Assembly: GCA_030077755.1 (NCBI GenBank)
Contig: JAQJZZ010000002.1
Span: 1,054,001-1,118,000, forward strand
Direction: 5' to 3'
Source of the DNA: Filosporella fistucella
Taxonomy: Eukaryota; Ascomycota; Leotiomycetes; Helotiales
DNA: 64,000 nt
In this document: piece by piece, positions 56,525 through 64,000 of the stretch
Layout: every line of letters begins with the position of its first letter
Numbering within the stretch: the stretch's first letter is position 1
The notes under the pieces: model-generated
Databases searched by the model: none
The model's input: only the letters and a program-made list of their open reading frames with translations
What the model was told of the DNA's origin: nothing
Made by a program: the position numbers and the translations under genes

Positions 56525-58717
56525 TTCAATCAATTACTCGAGTTAGCATGTGACGACTGGAAAGGGACAGCTATGATGACTTGATTATTAGCAATGGCTC
56601 TATGGATTTGCATTACATGGTAAATGACATCAAACCGTCTCTCTCATTCTACCGCATGATTCTGCAGCCACCGGTATGCAAATTGTAGATTCGATGGATG
56701 CATTATTCGGATGTGACATGACGAAGCACATGAAACCCGACAGCCGGTAACGAGACGATGGCAAAAGAGGGATTCTCGCTGGGAGAGCAGATTTGAGATT
56801 TTGTGGGGGTAACAATGTGTATGGCAAAATGAAAGACTCCAATTTAATTTCGGGCTTTGGATACATGGAACTGACCTTCAGAATGGCAATGGTGTTGGTG
56901 ACTCTAATGAGCATGACCTTGCGAAGGAAGAATGGAGAGCATCAGGCACACGCAAAGCCGACAAGCAAAGCCAAGCCAATTGCTTCTTCTGTTGAGAGAT
57001 AGGTCTGAACTTTTCAACTCAAACCTTCTCTTTAAGTTGAAGATAAATGGACTTCGTTGTTCGGACGAGGAGGTTTAATGTGGAGTTGAAGTGGAGGTTG
57101 AAGAAACACCTGTGACTTTTGCGCTGATCCCCATGATTAGTCACATTGCCCGCCTAACTTCAGCGTAGGTACAAGTACTTCTTCATCCAATTTTACCCCA
57201 CAACGAACATCACGCAAATCGAATCGAAACATCAACACGCGCAATCAAGACTCCTGCAATTCTCCAGGCCATCACGGACCTTGAATATTCTCCTAGTACT
57301 CTTATTCTCCTAGCAGGTCAAAAATGTCGGCAGATCAACCGGTGTTTTCTTGGCGCGAGTGTTCCAGATTGGCGTTTCAGAGCTGTCTGACATCGTCCAG
57401 TCCCTCCTAACCTCACCACTTTTCACGACTTCAGACTTGCTCGGATCAAGTCTCGACAGCGAACCACCCTTCATCTGGCCCTCAACCTTGGGTCTGCCTG
57501 CCTACTGCCGTCTCTCACCTCGTGGACATTCAAGGATACCACAAAATCTGCGACGAATATTCATATTTGCTCCGCGAGTCTGCACATCTAGCCAGGAACA
57601 AGACGGGATACCTGGCACGGTGCTCCAAATCGGCATCCCTCGCGCCGTCGCAAAGCTCGCAAGCCATCAATACTCGACATCTATTGCTGTACATCCATAC
57701 CCTGGAGGACCTCATTTCGAGTAGGAGAACTCATCTCGACTACAAAGATATATTTGTTTTGGCGGCTGCGTAGTCGTACCACTCTGCTGGTGTTCTGGCG
57801 GCAGTCTATTTCTGCGTCTAGTTGGCGCTTCCAACACTATTGGAATAGAAAAGCACACGCCACACTCCAGCCATATCAACCAGCCGTTGAAGACTTCTTC
57901 TCCCGGCTGGAACCTTGGTACTTGCGCGGACAAGCATCTGCATCTCAAGTTCATGGGTTCTGACAGCTTTGACTGGCTCACGTTTGAAGTAGATCGCATT
58001 TTGACAGATTGCCGTCTGAGACATCCCGGAAAGCCTTGTGGCCGCCCCTGCGACCCCGCCATATGCGAAACTTGAGAACTTCATCGCTAAGGTCTTATGA
58101 TAGGACGGCGATCATCCTTATCGACTTCAACCCAAGTGGGTTGACTAGTTGATGGAGGCAAGGAGCTCTCTGGGCCATTGTTCTGGTCTGAGTCTTCCGT
58201 TCTTTGTTTCAATGTAAGAGAAGAGTGACAAAGTTTGTTTCTCGTCTGTTCTTTTTCTTTCATACCTCCACTTTTCTTTTCATTGTTAATCATTCATGAT
58301 CGCCAACTTTATTTTCATCAGCCTTTCATATTTGCGCTTTGAGCCTCCTCTTTGAATCATGAACAGCAACATTCACATTCACTCTTGCCATGTACAATGA
58401 CAATAGGACAACGACAATAGTACAACAACAATAACAACCTTTCCAATGCCCATTCACAATTCCTTTTGTCCATTGTTCACGCTGGTCGTTTCTCACTATT
58501 TAATTCAACACGATTTCCTTGATTATTCTTTCTCTTCCACGGAGCTTTCACATACACAAAGCATAACTGTACCCTCAATACAACATTCGATCCTTCGATA
58601 AGATTCGACTCGACAAGCTCTTGAAGAGGCTTCAACTTAATTACAACAAAGACTTCCCTCGCCGGCGAGACCATATCAATCTTTCAAAACTAGACTCGAA
58701 GAATTACAAATTCCATC
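56525..58717. other. Spacer with an unresolved patch of open frames (57324-58076)
   Basis: Promoter of the MBL hydrolase on the left and leader of the CFEM protein on the right. Between about 57324 and 58076 the base composition is gene-like and several overlapping frames are open. One possible start is ATG 57324 (MSADQPVFSW) with a splice at 57359-57434 leading to ELARIKSRQRTTLHLALNLG. Another frame reads QGYHKICDEYSYLLRESAHL. I could not join them into one in-phase gene. A short multi-exon gene or a pseudogene are both possible. Confidence 0.3.
56708..56723. promoter_or_regulatory. Degenerate CGG-N10-(A)CG element
   Basis: CGG at 56708-56710, then ten bases, then ACG at 56721-56723, one mismatch from CGG-N10-CCG. 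It lies 184 bp upstream of the MBL-fold hydrolase start, the same distance as in the other cluster promoters. Confidence 0.35.
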
Positions 58718-60361
58718 ATGCAACTCTTTAACATTTCAGCTGTACTGGCTGCCCTACTCCTCGCAAACCCCATCTCTGGTCACACCTGGGTGGAGGCCAT
58801 TCGCCATATCGCTGCCGACGGTACCTTTACTGGCCCCGCAGGATACATTCGTAACTTCGGCCCAAGAGATGGGAGCCTTGGTGGGCCGGACGCAGTCAAC
58901 TCGTACTCGATGGTAAATCCGACCGATAAAACTCCTATGTGTAAATCGAACCAAATTTTCGGACAGCAAAGCCCCAACTATCCTGCGCCGACTGCTGCTC
59001 CGGGTGACAACATTGCCCTCCAGTATCTTGAGAATGGTCATGTGTCCAAGACACTGGGCCAATCGAGACCGGCCTATAATGGTACGATTTACATCTACGG
59101 AACCAGAAATCCATCTCCTTCCGACACACTGTTCGGTGTCCACCGACAATGGAACATCGAAGGCACAGGTGGAGACAAGCGTGGAAAACTCATCGCTACC
59201 AGACCTTATGACGATGGTCGATGCTTCCAGGTCCTTGATAATTTTCCAATCTCTATTGCGCGACAACAATCCACCCAGTGGGGAAACCCTCCGATCGCAA
59301 GTGATCTACCTTGTCAAAATGATATTCAGCTTCCAGAAGATGCCGGTACAAGTGGCACATATACTCTCTACTGGGTCTGGGATTATACCCTTCTTCCACC
59401 TGGAGCAGCACCAGCGCCTGAGCTTTACTCATCATGCATAGACATCACGATGACTTCTAAGGCTGCACCTGCATTTGCCAAATTCAGTGCTAAGACTGTG
59501 GGTAAAGATGTTTTGAACGCTGCCATCCCAAATCAGATCGGAGTTCAATTCATGATGGATCCTACAGCTCCTGTTCAAGTCGCTGAAGTTGCGTACACGT
59601 ACAAAGGATCATCTCCAAGCGCAGCACCCAAGCCAGCATCCAGCCCAGCACCAAGCCCAGCTCCATCTCCCTCACCAAAGCCAGCTCCAGGTCAAGGCTC
59701 TGCTTCTGGCAACGGTGCAGCAATTTCTGAGCTTCCAGCCTGCGGTCAAACCTGCTTCAACAACATGATAGCACAAGGACCACAACTCAACTGTCCAGCT
59801 TCTGATCCCGCTTGTCTCTGCAAAGCCCAGAACTTTGGATACGGCATTCGCGACTGTGCCCTTCAAAGTTGCGGCGCCGAAGTGGGAGCCCAAGTGATTG
59901 CATTCAAAGAAAAATGGTGTGGTGGTGCTTCAGCTGTCAATAGCAGACACGCAGAGGAATCAGCAATTCCAACTACTGTGAACGCCGTCCAAGGCTTTGT
60001 CACAGTCACTGTCACTAAAAGCGCCAAATCCGTGGAGACTATCTACATCACAAGCGGCGTCGTTGTTCAGCCATCTACTGCGACAGTCGTTCCTGTCCAA
60101 GCAACCAACTCGGCTTCCAGCGCATCCGCCTCTCCAAAGCCTTTCCTTGATGGAAACGCAAAGATCATTGCTCCACCTGATGTCACCAGTACCGCGGGTA
60201 GTCCCTCCGCCACTCCAGCTTCTGCTCCAAATTTGGCAGACATTGGCAGCAAAATCGACGTAGTGGGCAGCTTATTCGGAAGAGACAACAGAGCAGGCGC
60301 AGCTAAACCTGGCCTTGGCGTTCGTAACGCTCTTCCTCATGGCTTCAGATTTCGTGTCTAA
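58718..60361 (+). CDS. Secreted protein: N-terminal HTWVE (DUF7492/LPMO-like) region fused to a CFEM domain
   Basis: Single exon, 547 residues. A signal peptide (MQLFNISAVLAALLLANPIS-G) is cleaved before His22, so the mature N-terminus would be HTWVEAIRHIAADGTF. An N-terminal histidine is the copper ligand of lytic polysaccharide monooxygenases. The ~270-residue N-terminal region (GPAGYIRNFGPRDGS, PGDNIALQYLENGHV, GTYTLYWVWDYTLLPPG) resembles the fungal DUF7492 family. After a Pro/Ser/Ala linker a complete CFEM follows: eight cysteines from PACGQTCFNNMIAQGPQLNC, through SDPACLCKAQNFGYGIRDCA and LQSCGAEVG, to KEKWCGG. The Asp before CLC is the haem-ligand position in known CFEM proteins. The Ser/Thr/Ala-rich tail ends in FRFRV without an obvious GPI signal. 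Enzyme activity and iron or haem binding are inferred. It is likely at the cell surface. Confidence 0.82.
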   Translation: MQLFNISAVLAALLLANPISGHTWVEAIRHIAADGTFTGPAGYIRNFGPRDGSLGGPDAVNSYSMVNPTDKTPMCKSNQIFGQQSPNYPAPTAAPGDNIALQYLENGHVSKTLGQSRPAYNGTIYIYGTRNPSPSDTLFGVHRQWNIEGTGGDKRGKLIATRPYDDGRCFQVLDNFPISIARQQSTQWGNPPIASDLPCQNDIQLPEDAGTSGTYTLYWVWDYTLLPPGAAPAPELYSSCIDITMTSKAAPAFAKFSAKTVGKDVLNAAIPNQIGVQFMMDPTAPVQVAEVAYTYKGSSPSAAPKPASSPAPSPAPSPSPKPAPGQGSASGNGAAISELPACGQTCFNNMIAQGPQLNCPASDPACLCKAQNFGYGIRDCALQSCGAEVGAQVIAFKEKWCGGASAVNSRHAEESAIPTTVNAVQGFVTVTVTKSAKSVETIYITSGVVVQPSTATVVPVQATNSASSASASPKPFLDGNAKIIAPPDVTSTAGSPSATPASAPNLADIGSKIDVVGSLFGRDNRAGAAKPGLGVRNALPHGFRFRV

Positions 60362-63226
60362 ACCTGGGTCTCAACTACTGGGAATGGATTGGAAATGGAA
60401 TGGAAGGACATGAAACATATCTCTCAATCACTCATATGAGCAATTTTGTTTTTAGCATGGCGTTTTATGGCACAAAGGGAAGGAAAGGAATGATACCATT
60501 GGCATTGCAAATCGGCGTTGGGAACTGCTTTCATGTACATACAGCATTATCATCTCCTGGTCGAGTGATGGAAATGGGGAATTAATGGGGATAATGTACA
60601 TATGATTGGTGTGGTGGAAGCAAATGTATCTTTGAAACTATTCTACAATTCATGCGTTGAGCTCTTGATTTCTTTGTGGTGAGTCTGATTTGATAAGTGA
60701 AATTAAGTGACACTCCTCAATAACGAGGAGCGAAATGAGGGCATGAACGTCTTATCAACAGGACAGCTTCGAACCGCCTCCCCTCTTGTCTTAATTGTGT
60801 CCATACCCTGTTGTATATCGGATGTATACATACTATTACAATACGAGAGTCATGTAATTAGATATTCACACCCAAAAAGAGTAAGTTGGACCACGTAATT
60901 CTCAGACCGTTCCAAGTGCTGAAGTGTGATAGGTAACTAAATATATAGAAAACTTAGGAATAGCGAGTACATAATAGTATGTAAAAGTGTATAGAAAACT
61001 GTAATTTATTCACAGAAGTGTGTTAGAGTGATTCAGAAGAATAGAGATTGGGGCAAAGTCAAGAGTTGGAGTGAAGAAGTCATGGGATGTGATTATGAGT
61101 TTCGGAATCAAAGCAAAGATGCGTCTATAGTTAGCTTTTCTTTTGTGAATCGAAGAAATACTACACTGGCGAGGATAATCTTTCTTCTCTGTCGATGTAA
61201 TATCGACTTCTATCACAGTTAGGATCCGGGATGAAGACGATGGGACCAATTTAATTCAGTTTCAGCGATGTTTTTTTTGTCTAATACACCAAAATGCGTG
61301 AACTCTAAACACACTGCTCAACTCTTCGCGCTTTACTAATGGAAATCGAGCAAGTAGACGAGGAAGTTGGTTGAAAACAATGATCTACTGATTCAAAGGA
61401 TGAATGAATTCCAACTACACGTAAGCAGGAGACTTTAGATGAATGAACTCGATGATCAAGCTACTCGATTTGCCATGGTCAAAGAGAAAGGAGGCAAGTA
61501 TCCTGGAGAACAGTTATCGCTGATAGAAATGAACTGCTTGATAAAGTTCATTTAGCTTCTTTTGAGAATAAACAGTATTTCAGTGAGTGGATGAGGGTCA
61601 GAGAGAGCTTTGACGAGACTCGTAAGTATAGATAAAAAAAAGTACAACCTATGAAACCTTGCATGGTGATATCAGTATGATCCAGCAGTCTGCGAACTTG
61701 GCATTGGAGGTAATGAAGGTATAAAATACCAGCTGTGATTACCTCAGGCTTGGACTACAAGGGTTGGGATATACGGAGTGTGTATTTATACTTAATATGC
61801 TGTCGAGTAAGAACGAGTTTTTATGAATATCCTACGGGGAGAGGGATCGAACTAATTTGTGAGAGAGACGTTCGTGGGTGGGATATATGGAGTGTTAGAT
61901 ATAACATGCAAGAGTAGAGTCAGAGAGAACGAGGTTTTTTGAGGTACTATACTAGGATTCAGAAGGTTGGAAATTGATATAAATAATCTCTCGTCAGTGA
62001 GGGATAGTGTTAGTCTTGAATTAACTGAAGGGGAAGTATATAACTTATTTCGACTTGCGAATAATACTTCGACGTAATTTAATTTAAGATACTATCTTCA
62101 AACTGAGAGCTCCACGGCTATATTGAAGAAAGGTACACTTTCCCATCTGCCATGATATAAATATGTAAACTTTCATTAGATAACTATTTTTCCATTTCCT
62201 TCTTATCTCACTCCATGAGTTTAAGATTAAAACCCTCTATATCGATCTCCATCCCACTTCAACACCCTACCATACACTTTATTGCCCACCTCAACCTTCT
62301 CAACCTCAGCATTACAAGCATACCCTAAGCCTGAAAAGCTTATCCATAACCCACACCATCATATCCCTCACTGTGCTTCATATACAGTGAACTAAACACT
62401 TACTATCTAGCTTGCTAGTGGACTCTTCTCTGCACTATATACTAGTTCAAGAGGAGGAGTCAGGTAGGGAAGTAGACACTGGTTCTTGAAACACCGCGGG
62501 AGGAGATAATCTTCTGGTTTTGGTTCGATTGTTGGGAGATCAGGAGATAGGTTAGGAGAATACAGGATTTTTGGTGGAGAGAGAGATTTCGATACTGAGG
62601 ATGTGGTGTAGGAAGCTAGGGGAGGAAAGTAAGGTTGATTGGGGTATTGAGTTAACGTGGTTTGTAATTGGAGGGATAGTGGAGAGAAGGGAAGGAGAAA
62701 GGAGTTGGTATGAATGGAAAGTTGTAAGAGTTACATATTCTGGAGTGTGGAAACCGTGGACTATCAACCGCCGACTTAGGAAGTATCACCCTCTATGAAC
62801 CCCGCAAATAACCCATCCCCATAGAGCTCCCACAGACAAGATAGAAATAGCCTGTCACACCTACATCTAGCAGCACACGAGTACCGCACCATGTTCTCCT
62901 CAAGGGATTTAAGTTTGACTACCTATGAAAAGTGATAAGAAAGGAAGGATAGTTGAGCCTAAGCATGTTGGTGTGACGATACACGCTTGTACTAGGGAGG
63001 TCTTACCATTGCTTAGTAGCACATTAAGGAAGGGAAAGGCGGTATGAAGTAGTGTCATGTTTCATATACTTTGCGGAGAGTTTTCTCTGTGTGGTAGATT
63101 CAGTTGTTCCTATGCCACGTAATCATAGCTTTTGGGGAGATCTCATCATTTCATCCCTTCATGAAAAGAAAAGACTAGTAGTCTAAGGTTTTGATTCTCG
63201 ATACGCCTTCTCATTTTAGTGTAACA
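60362..63226. other. Long AT-rich gene desert
   Basis: 2.9 kb with no supported gene. Much is AT-rich. From 62220 to 62400 the plus strand is C/A/T-rich and from 62450 to 62720 G/A/T-rich, a smaller version of the strand switch near 22 kb. An 81-bp area near 61760-61900 repeats GGGTTGGGATATACGGAGTG / GTGGGATATATGGAGTG twice about 115 bp apart. Confidence 0.45.
61760..61902 (+). repeat. Diverged direct repeat GGGATATAYGGAGTGT
   Basis: GGTTGGGATATACGGAGTGTGTATTTATAC (around 61761) and GGGTGGGATATATGGAGTGTTAGATATAAC (around 61876) are about 115 bp apart, each followed by a TATA-like run and a nearby AACGAGTTTT / AACGAGGTTT. Confidence 0.5.
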
Positions 63227-63879
63227 TCACATCTCTCCACATTGAGAAACAACCACATCCAAATTCGGTATCTCCTTGCCTCTATATCCCGTCTTAACAT
63301 TCTCCATTTTGCGTACTACATCCATTCCATCGACTACCTTACCAAAGACAACATGTTTGCCATCTAAGAAAGGAGTCGGGACGGTGGTGATGAAGAATTG
63401 AGAGCCGTTGCCGTTGGGACCTGCGTTCTGTGGTGGGAGTTAGGTAGGTTGAGGTTGGGTATGGAAGGGATGGTGCGGGAAGGAGACTTACTGCCATAGA
63501 CAAGAGACCCGGTTCAGTATGTTTCCTCTCGAAATTCTCATCATCGAATGTCTTCTTTCCATAGATACACGTCGATCCTGTTCCATCTCCATTTATGAAG
63601 TCTCCGCCTTGGCACATGAAATCTTTGATCTACCACCACCAAAATCATCATCAGCCACTCTCTCCACACCAAAGCACTTCCTTCCATCAAATACCCCAAA
63701 ATCCTTCGTAAAAATAGAAAGAGACCAACTCACAATCCTATGAAACTTGCTCCCCTTATACCCCTGCGGCCTCCCTAAATGATTCTTCGATTCCCCCGTA
63801 CAAAACGCCCTGAAATTCTCTGCCGTCTTCGGAACCACATCCGCAAAGAGCTCAAATGTGATGCGTCCTAATGGCTCTC
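63227..63879 (-). CDS. Cyclophilin H (U4/U6 snRNP-associated type), 5' exon unresolved at window edge
   Basis: Visible exons: 63879-63734, 63629-63492 and 63427-63227, in phase with one another. The sequence [60 protein letters not shown] and the C-terminus VVVSQCGEM identify the cyclophilin H branch, whose members join the U4/U6.U5 tri-snRNP and assist splicing. The first coding exon, expected to carry NPVVFFDISIGG-like sequence, could not be found with a consistent phase in the remaining 120 bp, so it probably lies beyond the window's right edge. A TCACGTGA octamer at 63977-63984 is in the intron or promoter. It is distinct from cyclophilin A at 6.4-7.3 kb. Confidence 0.85.
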
Positions 63880-63976
63880 CTGCAAATAAACGCCCGTCAG
63901 TATCATGTAAATGCCTCACACCCCATCACAAGCTGCAGAGAGAACAGTAGTTGAAACATTCGCTGTAGGAACCATA

Positions 63977-63984
63977 TCACGTGA
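63977..63984. promoter_or_regulatory. TCACGTGA E-box near cyclophilin H
   Basis: A perfect palindromic octamer, identical to the one 145 bp upstream of the epsin gene. Whether it lies in a promoter or an intron depends on where the first exon of cyclophilin H is. Confidence 0.35.
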
Positions 63985-64000
63985 TGATATAAAATTTCCA

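Overview
The window is nuclear DNA of a filamentous ascomycete (Pezizomycotina), most likely a leotiomycete of the Helotiales. Most genes carry several short introns of about 45-80 bp with GTAAGT-like donors and CTAAC-like branch sites. The gene set (Pex13, Rpc34, Ent3-type epsin, Sti1, HMG-CoA reductase, Pnc1, Nbp2-like SH3 protein, Ssu72, Spa2, CFEM protein, Zn2Cys6 factor) is fungal. Genes are separated by long AT-rich spacers. The order or genus assignment is inference; the exon models were built by hand and checked for reading phase.

Layout. 0-20 kb holds housekeeping genes: the 3' end of a PEX13-like peroxin, a repeat-filled spacer with clusters of a short motif that change orientation, a MARVEL membrane protein, RPC34, cyclophilin A, an ENTH epsin, STI1 and an HMG-CoA reductase with a sterol-sensing domain. 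20-34 kb holds a nicotinamidase, an AT-rich spacer with a marked purine/pyrimidine strand switch, an SH3 protein, SSU72 and SPA2. At 34-36 kb a PaiA-like GNAT acetyltransferase and a PaiB-like FMN-binding protein are divergent neighbours, recalling the bacterial paiAB operon. At 38-40 kb lies an NCS1 (FCY2-type) purine/cytosine permease.

42.7-56.5 kb is the most interesting part: a compact accessory cluster of a carotenoid-oxygenase/lignostilbene-dioxygenase-type enzyme, a zinc alcohol dehydrogenase, a Zn2Cys6 regulator, an aldehyde dehydrogenase, a 2,3-dihydroxybenzoate-decarboxylase-like amidohydrolase, a SnoaL-like protein and a metallo-beta-lactamase-fold hydrolase. Together they read as a catabolic route that could split a stilbene-type phenolic, oxidise or reduce the aldehydes, and decarboxylate the resulting hydroxybenzoate. 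A CGG-N10-CCG element lies 182-198 bp upstream of three of the minus-strand enzyme genes, and a one-mismatch version lies 184 bp upstream of a fourth. In the two bidirectional promoters the element is identical over CGGGTC-N7-CCGACT. This makes a self-contained regulon a testable proposal.

57-64 kb has an unresolved patch of open frames, a secreted protein joining an N-terminal HTWVE (DUF7492/LPMO-like) region to an eight-cysteine CFEM domain, a long AT-rich spacer, and a cyclophilin H gene whose 5' end is unresolved at the window edge.
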